A stretch of 64,000 nt of DNA. It comes from Hydrogenophaga sp. GTDB lineage: Bacteria; Pseudomonadota; Gammaproteobacteria; Burkholderiales; Burkholderiaceae_C. The translations under genes were made by a program, and so were the position numbers. This document shows positions 52,625 to 62,003 of this stretch, one piece after another (the stretch's first letter is position 1; each line of letters starts with the position of its first letter). The stretch spans positions 1 to 64,000 of the forward strand of contig JAURYH010000057.1 of assembly GCA_030653975.1 (NCBI GenBank), given 5' to 3'. Below the pieces are notes generated by a model. The model was not told where the DNA came from. It saw only the letters and a program-made list of their open reading frames with translations, and searched no databases.

Positions 52625-52819
52625 TCAAGGCAAGGAAATGACAAAGGACAGGGACTGGATGTAGTTGACGAGCGAGGAGGTGAGCAGCTGAACCACACTC
52701 TTGTCGTCGTCGTACTTCAGAAACAGTGCAGCTACGATCGCGGTTCCCACCACCATGTACTCGACCATGGCCGATCCTTTTTGCTGATGTGGGGTTCTGC
52801 GTTTGTGAGAGGCGCTCAT
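52625..52819 (-). CDS. Small Flp/TadE-like pilin (pseudopilin)
   Basis: This 64-residue protein has a class III prepilin motif KGSAMVEYMVVGTAIVAALFL (G, four residues, then EY) and a hydrophobic core, the size of an Flp pilin or minor pilin. It overlaps the next upstream gene by 4 nt, so it is coupled. It is the second Flp-like gene in the window besides 58299-58577. Confidence 0.78.
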   Translation of the reverse strand: MSASHKRRTPHQQKGSAMVEYMVVGTAIVAALFLKYDDDKSVVQLLTSSLVNYIQSLSFVISLP

Positions 52820-53625
52820 TTCACGCTCACCCCCCGGATCAGGTTGACGCGAAACGTCGTCTCGCGCAAACCGGGCTTTTCTGAGATCACCACATCCATC
52901 TGATCGACCTCTTTCTGAAAAACCATCATGTAACCGCTGCTGCCATCCGGCAGGCGGTCAGATCCGTGTTGTTGTAAGAGCGCCCAGCCTTGGGTTGGCA
53001 ACCGGTTCAAGTAATACGATTTGACCTGCCCAGCGTCTTCATGCACCAGGAACTGGACGTTTTTGCTGACGCGGCCGGCGTCCGCCGACTCCACAACGCC
53101 AATGGCGCGCGCGCGCTGAGGAAACGGGATACTGGCAGTGTCCATTTTTGCCTGTTGCCCACCCAACAAGGCCACAGACAACGTTCCTTTGCTACCACCA
53201 AGCCCGGCACGCTTGACGTGGACCGTCTGGTAAAACACGCTATGAAACCGCCCGATCACCGCTTCACCCGGATGGGGCCGTGTCACCAAGGCACCCTTGA
53301 CCTTGCCGTCAGCTGGCGCTGGCGAGCGACTATCAAGAGCATCCCAATGCCCTTGATAGAACGCCACCACTTCCTCTAAGGAGGCAGCGCTTTGGAAAGT
53401 GAGTAGCTGTGTGGGAATGCCGTTAATACGCATGTCGGGCGAAACCCATTCGACCTTGCTTTTGGGTGGCCCGGGAATTTGCGGCCATGGCTCTACCGGT
53501 TTGACAAACACCTGCCCCCAGACAATGGACACCGGTGCCCACAAAGCCGCGGCATACCCACAGCGGCGCAACACGCTGTAGTTTGAGCACGTGCGCAAGG
53601 CACCAGTGAGCGGGGAACTCAGCAC
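52816..53625 (-). CDS. Unknown exported protein of the Tad locus
   Basis: This 269-residue protein has an N-terminal signal-like segment (about 10-37, ending IVWGQ). The rest has a pattern of strands without a recognised family motif, for example FQSAASLEEVVAFYQGHWDAL. It overlaps the neighbours at both ends (TadE-like by 7 nt, Flp-like by 4 nt), so it is part of the Tad operon. A periplasmic or outer-membrane assembly role is likely. Confidence 0.65.
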   Translation of the reverse strand: MLSSPLTGALRTCSNYSVLRRCGYAAALWAPVSIVWGQVFVKPVEPWPQIPGPPKSKVEWVSPDMRINGIPTQLLTFQSAASLEEVVAFYQGHWDALDSRSPAPADGKVKGALVTRPHPGEAVIGRFHSVFYQTVHVKRAGLGGSKGTLSVALLGGQQAKMDTASIPFPQRARAIGVVESADAGRVSKNVQFLVHEDAGQVKSYYLNRLPTQGWALLQQHGSDRLPDGSSGYMMVFQKEVDQMDVVISEKPGLRETTFRVNLIRGVSVK

Positions 53626-54455
53626 GCTGGGCTACCTTTCTGCTCCGACTCGGGCACGATCTGCGACGGCTGAAGGTTGCCATTGCGGTACAGGCTGCCG
53701 GCCGGCACCACGTCGGGCTTCATGATGCCCATGTGGAAGTCGCGCTGTTCCAAGTCCAAGTCATTTGCCAAGGTACGAACCAAGTCTCCGATAGGGCGAA
53801 ACAATGCGTCACCTTTGCCATAGATCGTCAAGGGTTTAAGAGATGCACAGGTTGACGCAGGTCCAGCATTAGTGCCGCTGGAGTTCCAACCGTTTGCCCC
53901 GATCGCGGTCGCGGCTGGAATCACCATCCCGATGTTGCGCAACGGCTCAAAGTGCGCTACATCCGCCAGAGAGACCGACACTTGGGCCTTGACCATCTTT
54001 GGCTTGGGCAATTGACTTCCAACGCCAATGGCGAACTCGGCAACATCCAGTACGTTAGAACCAAAATCAGCACTTCGGTCAACCGTGAGCCTGGCATCAG
54101 TGAATTGTCTGAGCATCCGCTGCCCGCTCACGTCGTTCCACAATGGAATGCTGCCGTTCACGGCCACCTGCGATAGTTTGTCTTTGAAGTGAAGCTCGCG
54201 CTTGGCTGAGAAGAAGCGCACCTGCATTTCTTCCTGCAACTCTGCGTCGGTTTTCAGCCGTTGGTTAGGGTCCCAGCTACGCTCGAAAGCTGCGTAGCGA
54301 CTGGCCTGATGAGCAGCCTGTTTGATATCCCCATACTTGGCCATATAGACGACAAAAAAGAACAATGGAACTAGCAACAAGGCCATGACCACAAATTCGG
54401 ATGTGGACTGACCGAGCTGCCTGCAACGCGCAGGACTCTTGGCACTGGGATTCAT
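53619..54455 (-). CDS. TadE-like pseudopilin
   Basis: This 278-residue protein has the pilin motif LGQSTSEFVVMALLLVPLFFFV (G-QSTS-EF) followed by KQAAHQASRYAAFERSWDP. The body resembles TadE/TadF minor pseudopilins, which initiate the pilus. It overlaps both neighbours by 4-7 nt. Its C-terminal half has PASTCASL and ends in Cys. Confidence 0.78.
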   Translation of the reverse strand: MNPSAKSPARCRQLGQSTSEFVVMALLLVPLFFFVVYMAKYGDIKQAAHQASRYAAFERSWDPNQRLKTDAELQEEMQVRFFSAKRELHFKDKLSQVAVNGSIPLWNDVSGQRMLRQFTDARLTVDRSADFGSNVLDVAEFAIGVGSQLPKPKMVKAQVSVSLADVAHFEPLRNIGMVIPAATAIGANGWNSSGTNAGPASTCASLKPLTIYGKGDALFRPIGDLVRTLANDLDLEQRDFHMGIMKPDVVPAGSLYRNGNLQPSQIVPESEQKGSPAC

Positions 54456-55546
54456 TTCGACCCCTTGATCTTGTTACGATCGACGGTTTCACTATGGACC
54501 GAGGATTCTTCGTTGGCGGGCTTTTTAACATCACCGCGCGCCCAATCTGGTTTTTCAAAAATCCCCGGTGACATCGCCGCATTGACCCTGAAATCAACCA
54601 CAATTGGAAGACACTTCCTTTTGAGCAAATTGTCTGCCCCTTCAAAATCGAAACAGCCAGTTTTTTCATCATAATTGCGCTTGGGCTCTTTGATATGAAG
54701 CACAAGCTTCTCACCAGTTCCAACATGCTCAGGGGACCCTATAAGAGAACAAAGCTTCGTACCCTCTTGATGAAATTGCTGGGCAGCCGCTACTGCTTGG
54801 TCGTACAGGACCCCGTACCCCCCCATCCCTTTTGGTCTTTGCAAATTAGCCGGATTGGGTAGATATCCACATCGGTGGCCAAAATGCTCCTCGACATCAT
54901 CGTATTTATTTGCGCTCCATTTTCTTTGAAAATTTTTCAGACGATTCTGAAATTGCCTCTCTTGAGCTTGCATAACCAGAGAATTATCTCGGCCGCTTCT
55001 TTCGGGCGAATATGGTCCCTTTGGTGATTGAATGACAGTCCAACCTGCCCCGGGAGCAGAGTAGTCGTACCGTACAGCGGGTCGAAGACGTGCGACACAA
55101 TCAGAACCTTCGCTACCAACATCCATCAAGTATTCGGTGATCACAATGCGTTCCCGACCTGACAGATAAATGCTCTCTTTTATAACTATATCGCCTTCAT
55201 AAAGCTTCGTCATCATCCCCTGTTCATATTGTTTGCCCACCTGCGAACAAACATAGGCGGTCGCAGTTTCCCAAGAGGCGGCCTTATTTTTGTCAATCTT
55301 GCTCTCGCCGACAAGGCGTTTTATGATAATAATATTGTCTGGCCAAACGGGGTTTGACCCCGTGGATTGCGCCAAGCCCAATCCATGCACCAGCATCAAA
55401 ACGACAAAGGGCAACACAAAATGGATCAGTACTCCGTACTCTGTGGGTCGTTCTTTTTCCTGGTCTTTGACATCAAGGTTGACGATCTTTGCGAGTACGT
55501 TGGCCCAGATCGAAGGGCTCATCCTGAAGTGATGCATGAGCTTCAT
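54452..55546 (-). CDS. Unknown membrane-anchored protein of the Tad locus
   Basis: This 364-residue protein has one hydrophobic segment (about 39-60, GVLIHFVLPFVVLMLVHGLGL) after a short cytoplasmic N-terminus. The large remaining part is probably periplasmic, with scattered Cys residues (for example HRCGYLPN, TKLCSLIG, TGCFDFEG, KRKCLPIV). No family was recognised. It overlaps both neighbours by 4 nt and is AT-richer than the tadABC genes. It may be a locus-specific adhesin or export factor. Confidence 0.65.
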   Translation of the reverse strand: MKLMHHFRMSPSIWANVLAKIVNLDVKDQEKERPTEYGVLIHFVLPFVVLMLVHGLGLAQSTGSNPVWPDNIIIIKRLVGESKIDKNKAASWETATAYVCSQVGKQYEQGMMTKLYEGDIVIKESIYLSGRERIVITEYLMDVGSEGSDCVARLRPAVRYDYSAPGAGWTVIQSPKGPYSPERSGRDNSLVMQAQERQFQNRLKNFQRKWSANKYDDVEEHFGHRCGYLPNPANLQRPKGMGGYGVLYDQAVAAAQQFHQEGTKLCSLIGSPEHVGTGEKLVLHIKEPKRNYDEKTGCFDFEGADNLLKRKCLPIVVDFRVNAAMSPGIFEKPDWARGDVKKPANEESSVHSETVDRNKIKGSK

Positions 55547-57120
55547 GGTGTCCCCACTGTTGAATTTGGTGAAAAAATCAAAAGACCAAATCTATTCCCA
55601 TAGGTAAACGCCAGAGCTGTGTTGCTAGGCGATGTCAGACGCACCTGCCAATAAGGGCTGTAGAGACTGGCCACCTCATGATGTGCGTCTGCGCGGAAAA
55701 GTGTCGTGGCGGTGAAATCCCGGCTATCCCTCTTGGGGCGAGCAAAGAACACCTTGGCAGCAGATACAGCCGCCAATTGGTCTTCCATCATGCCTGGTTT
55801 AAGGGTCGTGTCACCCAATGGCTTGTTGCCAGCAATGCTTTGTTCGAAAATCCCAAGTTGGTCGGAAGTTTTCACCTGTGTGCGCGACTTGGCCGCCGCG
55901 TAGTGAAAAATGAATTCCGTCTTGGTGGGATTGTTGTTGTCCACCTGAGTAGGTCGTCCGTAGTTATTGGACTTGCGCTCCAGATCGTATAACTCTTTGA
56001 CCCCCGTCCAACCATCATGATTGACCGGACTGTCTGAGTAGGCCAGACTGCCTGCCCAGTCGTGCGGATTTAAACGACTGTCACCCTCATCACCGGACTC
56101 ATCAACGGTCGTTCTGCCCCAACCAGTAGGAAGACTGAAAAAACTCCGACAACGAAGCCGTCGGTTATTGCGATTCTTGGCGGTGAGCTCTGAAGTATCT
56201 TGTGCCTCCCATCGTTCATAATCCTGCAACTGTGTACCACCATCCCGGCTTGAGCCAATTTCGATGACCCAGCAATTTCCGAATGTGCTATTGCCAATTA
56301 AATAACTTAACGGATTGGACCGGGAAGGGCCATCCCGCCGCTCGGTGAAATCGTCGCGAGAAGCAAGTACAATTTCTGCCGCCGTATACCGACCATCATC
56401 AGCCTGATATACCGTTTTTCTCTTGGTATATTGAGCAAAGGAATCGCTCCAGGCTGCAAAATTCAAAGCCCCCAACTCCACGCCTTTGATGGAGTTTGGA
56501 GCTACGTCAGTCTTGCCATCCTGATTAGCCAAATTTTGAGCCAAGACCTTGTCAGCAGCGTCTTTTGCGGCCGCAGACAGCGCCACTTCATTGAGTAACA
56601 AATAGGATGCGTTAGTTAATGCATATTTCCCATATGCCTCAACCACAGTCGCGAGACCAGACGCAACTCCATCAGCACCTTCCTCTAAGGCATCTACAAT
56701 CGGTTGAATGACCTCGATGATCCCCTCGACCACTGCCGCAATTGGTGAAGTAATCACAAAGCCATACAGCACAGGAACCACATACTCTTGAATGTTCTCA
56801 ATAACTTTTTGGTGATACCGTACCCAAGACTGAATACTGATCGCTTGGGCGAGGAACGCCTCGTTCGCGATTTCAGCACGATTTCCGTAGGCCACAAGAT
56901 TGAGCGCGCGGGCTTGAACCAATGCGCCGGAATAGGCCGCAGCATCAGTGGCATTAACCACTTTCTGCTTTTCGGATGTGACCTGACCAATGCTGTACAC
57001 ACCGACACCGGCGACCAACAGTGACGCAATCAACCCAAGAAACCACAGCAGCGCCTGACCACGCACACCATGGTGGGCTAACCGAGCCTGAGGCTTCACG
57101 TTCGCTGTTTTGATCTGCAT
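55543..57120 (-). CDS. TadG-like pilus-associated protein
   Basis: This 525-residue protein starts with the TadG signature: VRGQALLWFLGLIASLLVAGVGVYS followed by KQKVVNATDAAAYSGALVQARALN. TadG-like proteins anchor the pilus base in the envelope. The remainder is a large, possibly helical and beta domain without a visible von Willebrand (VWA/MIDAS) motif, which is often found in TadG. The gene is AT-richer than average. It overlaps the next gene by 4 nt. Confidence 0.8.
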   Translation of the reverse strand: MQIKTANVKPQARLAHHGVRGQALLWFLGLIASLLVAGVGVYSIGQVTSEKQKVVNATDAAAYSGALVQARALNLVAYGNRAEIANEAFLAQAISIQSWVRYHQKVIENIQEYVVPVLYGFVITSPIAAVVEGIIEVIQPIVDALEEGADGVASGLATVVEAYGKYALTNASYLLLNEVALSAAAKDAADKVLAQNLANQDGKTDVAPNSIKGVELGALNFAAWSDSFAQYTKRKTVYQADDGRYTAAEIVLASRDDFTERRDGPSRSNPLSYLIGNSTFGNCWVIEIGSSRDGGTQLQDYERWEAQDTSELTAKNRNNRRLRCRSFFSLPTGWGRTTVDESGDEGDSRLNPHDWAGSLAYSDSPVNHDGWTGVKELYDLERKSNNYGRPTQVDNNNPTKTEFIFHYAAAKSRTQVKTSDQLGIFEQSIAGNKPLGDTTLKPGMMEDQLAAVSAAKVFFARPKRDSRDFTATTLFRADAHHEVASLYSPYWQVRLTSPSNTALAFTYGNRFGLLIFSPNSTVGTP

Positions 57121-57244
57121 GAATCACTCCCTTCTAGCCATTGTTATTGTCAGTTCCCACCTACCTACCCTTCCCACCACAACACTCTTGAATCCACATC
57201 TGCAATCAGCATTTCGCGCATGCAGACTACGGACAAATCACAAC

Positions 57245-58150
57245 TCAGGGGAGTTTGACCAACTCCACCCGTCGGTTCAAAGACCGACCTTCCTCCCTGC
57301 GATTGTCGGCAACAGGCTTCTCTTGACCATGTCCAACCGATTGCAATCGAGAAGCCGTGACGCCATGCCTCACGAGGTAAGTCAAGATTGCATCAGCGCG
57401 CCGTTGGGACAAATCTTTGTTCGCTTGAGGAGAGCCTACGTTGTCGGTATGACCTTCGACGGACAACCGTAACTTCGTCGATGAGTTCATCAACTTGACC
57501 ACCTCGTTGAGGGTGGGTTCAGCGTCTTGCCGGACGGCTACCATGTTGTTATCAAAGTTGAGCTGCAGAGTGGCAAAACCCAGCGATTCAAGCTGCTGTT
57601 GCAAATCAATCTCTGAAAGGATATTAGGAACATCCGTCAAAGTGATGACTGTGATCGTAGGAAATTTTTGATTGGCGCCGTACGCATCAAACAGAACCCA
57701 TCGCTTGTTTAAACCCTTCTCGATCACAAGCAGGTGTTTAAAAAATCCTCTTGCTTCATCACCATCCCTGTATTGCGCCACATGCCGACCGCCAGCTTGT
57801 TGGATCACACGCTTGAAGTTCAGGTATAGCAAATAGTTGGTACTTCTTTCAGAAAGGCGACGGTACGAAGTCGTCTCAATCTTGCCACCAAGCCTTACAT
57901 GCCCTTTGCTGTCGAATGGGCCATGTTTCGTGCCGCACATTGCCCAGGCTCCACCGTCCAAGCAATCAAATTTTCCATTTACAGCAAAGGCTCCAAAATC
58001 TTGTATCTTACTAGAGCGTATTTCGTAGCCAGAAGGTGTTTGAAATCCCTCCGGATTTGCTCCTTGCGCCATCGCTTGCTGCGCAACAGCCCCCCCCAAA
58101 AGCAACAAAAACCAAGGCGCGAAGAAGCGCGCTACCGATTCGATTCTCAA
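57245..58150 (-). CDS. OmpA-family peptidoglycan-binding protein
   Basis: This 301-residue protein has a signal peptide (to about AQQAMAQ) and, at the C-terminus, the OmpA domain: TLQLNFDNNMVAVRQDAEPTLNEV, RLSVEGHTDNVGS, NKDLSQRRADAILTYLV and NRRVELVKL. It probably fixes the Tad apparatus to peptidoglycan. The start is uncertain: TTG 58150 with GGGGGTGA five nt upstream is proposed; GTG 58156 and ATG 58225 are alternatives. Confidence 0.83.
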   Translation of the reverse strand: MRIESVARFFAPWFLLLLGGAVAQQAMAQGANPEGFQTPSGYEIRSSKIQDFGAFAVNGKFDCLDGGAWAMCGTKHGPFDSKGHVRLGGKIETTSYRRLSERSTNYLLYLNFKRVIQQAGGRHVAQYRDGDEARGFFKHLLVIEKGLNKRWVLFDAYGANQKFPTITVITLTDVPNILSEIDLQQQLESLGFATLQLNFDNNMVAVRQDAEPTLNEVVKLMNSSTKLRLSVEGHTDNVGSPQANKDLSQRRADAILTYLVRHGVTASRLQSVGHGQEKPVADNRREEGRSLNRRVELVKLP

Positions 58151-58255
58151 TCTCACCCCCTGATGTCTATTACCGTAAGCAAGCCAGAAACATCGCAACC
58201 CAAGCGAACCCCCGTCGATCGGCATCCCGACTGACCACAAGGTGCGCCAAGTCAG

Positions 58256-58281
58256 CTTTGCCCAAGACGTCCTGGGCAAAG
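58256..58281 (-). terminator. Hairpin downstream of the Flp pilin gene
   Basis: A perfect 9-bp stem CTTTGCCCA/TGGGCAAAG with an 8-nt loop lies 18 bp after the flp stop (58299). There is no T-run on the minus strand, so it is probably an attenuator or mRNA-stabilising hairpin that lets flp mRNA accumulate over the downstream genes. Confidence 0.6.
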
Positions 58282-58298
58282 CTGGATGCTTTGGAGGG

Positions 58299-58577
58299 CT
58301 ACTGTTGACCGCCGAAGGTCTTGAGATTTCGTTCTACAGCTTGGCCTTCTGCTCGGGTCTTACCGCTTTCTGCGGCGGTCTTTCCGGTTGTTCCGTGTTC
58401 ACCGGCGAGTTCAGACGCCATCTGAGCGGTCTGCCCGCGAATCACATCACCGAAGGCGGCGAACACAGTGATGGCTGCGATGGCGATCAGCGCTGTGATG
58501 ATGATGTACTCGGTCATGCCTTGACCGCGCTGATTGCGCTTGTTCGTGCGCACGGACTTGAGAAAGGAAAAAGCCAT
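58299..58577 (-). CDS. flp: Flp type IVb pilin
   Basis: This 92-residue pilin has the class III leader RNQRGQGMTEYIIITALIAIAAITV, cleaved after G (QRG), with conserved E5-Y6. The C-terminal half is Ala/Gly/Thr-rich and longer than usual. It is the major Tad pilin. A roughly 280-bp region upstream (58578-58856) with AT-rich stretches likely holds its promoter. A hairpin follows the stop. No prepilin peptidase (TadV) gene is in the window. Confidence 0.9.
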   Translation of the reverse strand: MAFSFLKSVRTNKRNQRGQGMTEYIIITALIAIAAITVFAAFGDVIRGQTAQMASELAGEHGTTGKTAAESGKTRAEGQAVERNLKTFGGQQ

Positions 58578-58856
58578 AGTTGACTCCAACAAGAAGGTAC
58601 TTGATACGGAGGCACCGAAAGACCCGCCACCTCCTCCCACTGGCATGTCCATATTTCAAGAGACTCAGACCAGACCCGTGGTGTACAGAGAGCACCAAAG
58701 GCAAGTCAGATTCTTGTTGTTTTTTCGGACTTATAGATTGAAAAAAAAAAATAATGAGAACTTTCTGTACACTTATATCTGTTGCTGCATATAGGTCGAG
58801 CTTGATGGAGACCTTCTGCTTAAAAGCTAGGCAGGTGGACCCCGGGAGCATGAGCG

Positions 58857-59840
58857 TCACCGAGGCCGCAGCTGGATTTCGGTCACCTCCACGGTGATAG
58901 AAGGCATTCCACCCTCGGCTGCGCCTTGCATTCGAATGGGGCCGTATCCTGGCGCGTACCAAGTCTCCCAAATTCGAGATACCCCACTCTCATCGCTACG
59001 TTCCAGCAGATGACAGGTGACAGGAAAACGCCCTGCGCGAGTATCCAGTGGGCCGACACCTATCAGCTTCGCCCACCTTTTCTCTAAAACTGACTCTGTT
59101 GCTTTAGCTTGATGCTCGTACTGGCGCGATGTAGTCACAATGTAGAAGCGATCTTCACCAACCGCAAGGTCAATTGGCAGGCCCTCCTGATCACCCACGG
59201 CACGTATGCGCTGGCCAGATCCGACAGTGCCAGCAATCAGCAACTCCAACACCGCCAATGCGCGGTCTTCCGAGAAGTAAGTTACGGATTCCATTAAAAC
59301 CTTGCCTTGAACCAAAGTCCGGTGATGAAGGCGGCTGCTCCCTACGGGATCCATTGTGACGTCGGCATATGGAAACCACTGACCCTCAGCCATCCGCCCG
59401 AGCTTAAAAGATGCACCACTGGTAAACACTTGGAAACAGTCACGCATGGTAGGTGGGCCCTCAGATACTGCAACACAGGAAACAAGTCCTTGCTGGGCAT
59501 CACTTTGATCATCACCGCCTTCCGGAACTACTCGGCAGGCCTGCCCCATCGGCTGCCGAACAACCATCAAATGGACCGGCTTACCCGGAATTAGGTAAGG
59601 TCTGCCTTCTCGAAAGGCGAACACTCTGGCGCCAGCGGAGGGATGTAGCATATTCCCCGCACCGTCTGACAACGCCAGCCCATGATTGACAAGCCCCTCA
59701 ATCCTACCGACAAGCGAGTGCAATTCTATGGGCGTCGTGGAGGGAGTCTGCGCGTACGCTGTCGTTCCAGTTGCAGCGATCCACAGGTAAGTCGGAGGAC
59801 GAAGCCAGATCAACCACCAAACCGAAACCGTATGAATCAT
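58857..59840 (-). CDS. Unknown exported protein of the Tad locus
   Basis: This 327-residue protein has an N-terminal signal segment (about 5-30, ending AYAQ). The mature part has a repeated beta character (KPVHLMVVR, RALAVLELL) and ends ITVEVTEIQLRPR, without a recognised family. Its ATG overlaps the stop of the TPR gene by 4 nt, so it is in the same operon. ATG 59840 was chosen for that reason. Confidence 0.65.
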   Translation of the reverse strand: MIHTVSVWWLIWLRPPTYLWIAATGTTAYAQTPSTTPIELHSLVGRIEGLVNHGLALSDGAGNMLHPSAGARVFAFREGRPYLIPGKPVHLMVVRQPMGQACRVVPEGGDDQSDAQQGLVSCVAVSEGPPTMRDCFQVFTSGASFKLGRMAEGQWFPYADVTMDPVGSSRLHHRTLVQGKVLMESVTYFSEDRALAVLELLIAGTVGSGQRIRAVGDQEGLPIDLAVGEDRFYIVTTSRQYEHQAKATESVLEKRWAKLIGVGPLDTRAGRFPVTCHLLERSDESGVSRIWETWYAPGYGPIRMQGAAEGGMPSITVEVTEIQLRPR

Positions 59841-61963
59841 CGGATATCTCTCAACCATGGATACTGGGATTCAACCTTTTCCCGCACCCTTGACTTTCCG
59901 AATTGATTTTGCACGCTTCCTAAACCCGTAAGAGCTTGGCGCGCTACATCGGGTGAACGCCGTTCACTCTCCATTTGATTCATCGTGTCGAGCGCAGCCA
60001 AGTAAACAACCTCTGCGTCTGAGAGCAATCCCAACTTAAGCCGCACATCCCCCAGCCTGACAAGCACCATTGCCAAAGAGAGGCGAGCCTCTATTCCACG
60101 AATTGTCTCAAGCTCGGCTAAGCGAACAAGTGTTCCCTCCGCGCCTGCATAGTCTTCCAGAGCGACTTGGGAGGCGGCCAGATTGGCTTGCACAGCCATT
60201 GTGCGTGGATGTTCTTCACCCAAGAGCTTCTGATTGATCGTCAGTGCTTCTCGAAATGCAGATAACGCTCGTTGGGTTTCCCCTGTGCGAAACAAAATGG
60301 ACCCGAGATTGTTCTGACTCAAAGCTGTATCAGGATGCACGTTCCCCAAAGTTTTTGTCCTAATTGATAACGCCTTGACATGCCATTTAAGGGCTTGCTC
60401 GTAAGCCCCTGCCAAGCTAGCAACTTCGCCCAGATTGCTGATGACCACTGCCGTCCAGGGATGATCGTCTCCGAATGCCTGTCGACGGATCGCATATGCA
60501 TTGAAAAACGTCTCCTGCGCCTTCCCTAGTCCTCCTTGCCGCATCTCCAGTTCAGCAATATTGTTATAGAAAGTCGCCATAACCAAGTGAGATTCGCCAA
60601 GCACATCGCGCCAAAGTGAAGCGGATTTTTCGAACTCTTGGCCTGCCAAAGGCAGGTCTCCCTTGATACGGAGCGCGGCACCTTTGTTGTTGTACGCTTG
60701 CCCAAGCCAGAAATGCTGTTCCCCCAGTCTCTTTCTCCAGATACTCGCGGCCACATCAAATGCGGTCAAGGCCTCAGTAGGGCGCTCCATCAACACATGT
60801 AGAAGCCCCTCTGTATTCTTCATTCGGGCAAACTGAAAATGATCTAGTGTCTTCTTAAACTCAAAACATTGTGCTGCTTGAGAAATGGAGAACTCCGCTT
60901 GCATCGCAAGTCCTTCATTCAGCGTCAACTCAGCCTGTGACAGCCAGTATTCGAGGTGGTTATGGCACATTGGAAGCTCATCTTGCACCTTTTGATACCC
61001 CTGAAGCGCCACTCTGCTATCGCCGAAGCGACCGACAAGCATTGCCGTATCAGCAAGCATGCGCTGAACAATCCCAGCAGGGGAGCCGCTTGTAACCTGG
61101 TCGGCCTGCACCCTGACCATCACCCGATCCAGACGATCGTTGGCATCGAAAAGTCGTCCATCTCGGACATACGCCTCAATCAGGGTTAGTTGTGCAATGT
61201 CGGCACTGGCATTCATAGAAGGTTGGATGGATTTCTCAATACCCTTGGCAAATTCCTCCTGACGCTCTCGGGAAACAGCCTTTCCACTGATCAAAGTTGT
61301 CCGCAGGTCCAACGTTGCGGCCTGCAGCTGTTGATCTGCTGACAACGCGAGGAACTGGCTGTCAGACCTAAACTGGCTGGCATATGCGTCTGCGGAATCG
61401 ATATCTCCGGCAAAGAGAAATCCGCGCCACTCGTTCAGGAGCGCATCCACATACAAAATTTTTTCTTGCGCAGAGAAACCAAAAACTGACTTACCAGGCA
61501 GGAAGGTCGCCACCGAAGAGGGAAAAGACAATCGCTGTGCAAACAGCACACGGGCCCGCAAGTGTTCTCTCAAACGGGGCGGTAACGGGTGATCAGTTTC
61601 AGCGCCCGAGAACGCCATATTTGATGAGATGGGCAATTCGTTGCGATCAGCCTTGACAATCAAGGCACGATACTCAGCCAACCAGTCAGCACTCAAATCT
61701 GATGCGGCGCGAGGTTGTTGAGGTAAGACCTTCCAAATTAACATGCCCGCGAGACCGATCCCCACGCCAAAGATTAGCAGTCTCGCCATTCTGCGACTGC
61801 GCCGAGTGGCAGAATTCAGGTATTTGCCCTCTGTCTTGGGCAAGCTGGACTCCGGACTGGAACCCCGTCCTGCAGCTCTGGCCAAAAGCGAGTGCACCCT
61901 CTCCCAGCCAGTGAACAGTAGTTGCTGAGCGATCTCGAAAAAGTTTTTGAAGAAGTTGTTCAT
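59837..61963 (-). CDS. Membrane-anchored TPR-repeat protein
   Basis: This 708-residue protein has an N-terminal cytoplasmic part, a membrane segment (about 60-80, LLIFGVGIGLAGMLIW) and a large C-terminal region with kinesin-light-chain-type TPR repeats (for example GQAYNNKGAALRIKGDLPLAG, TALSQNNLGSILFRTGETQRA, RTMAVQANLAAS). TPR proteins of the TadD kind help pilus assembly. ATG 61963 was chosen because it follows the locus spacing. It is translationally coupled to the next gene. Confidence 0.8.
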   Translation of the reverse strand: MNNFFKNFFEIAQQLLFTGWERVHSLLARAAGRGSSPESSLPKTEGKYLNSATRRSRRMARLLIFGVGIGLAGMLIWKVLPQQPRAASDLSADWLAEYRALIVKADRNELPISSNMAFSGAETDHPLPPRLREHLRARVLFAQRLSFPSSVATFLPGKSVFGFSAQEKILYVDALLNEWRGFLFAGDIDSADAYASQFRSDSQFLALSADQQLQAATLDLRTTLISGKAVSRERQEEFAKGIEKSIQPSMNASADIAQLTLIEAYVRDGRLFDANDRLDRVMVRVQADQVTSGSPAGIVQRMLADTAMLVGRFGDSRVALQGYQKVQDELPMCHNHLEYWLSQAELTLNEGLAMQAEFSISQAAQCFEFKKTLDHFQFARMKNTEGLLHVLMERPTEALTAFDVAASIWRKRLGEQHFWLGQAYNNKGAALRIKGDLPLAGQEFEKSASLWRDVLGESHLVMATFYNNIAELEMRQGGLGKAQETFFNAYAIRRQAFGDDHPWTAVVISNLGEVASLAGAYEQALKWHVKALSIRTKTLGNVHPDTALSQNNLGSILFRTGETQRALSAFREALTINQKLLGEEHPRTMAVQANLAASQVALEDYAGAEGTLVRLAELETIRGIEARLSLAMVLVRLGDVRLKLGLLSDAEVVYLAALDTMNQMESERRSPDVARQALTGLGSVQNQFGKSRVREKVESQYPWLRDIR

Positions 61964-62003
61964 GCTTGCTGCTATGCAGGCACCTACGCAATCCAATGGT
62001 CAC

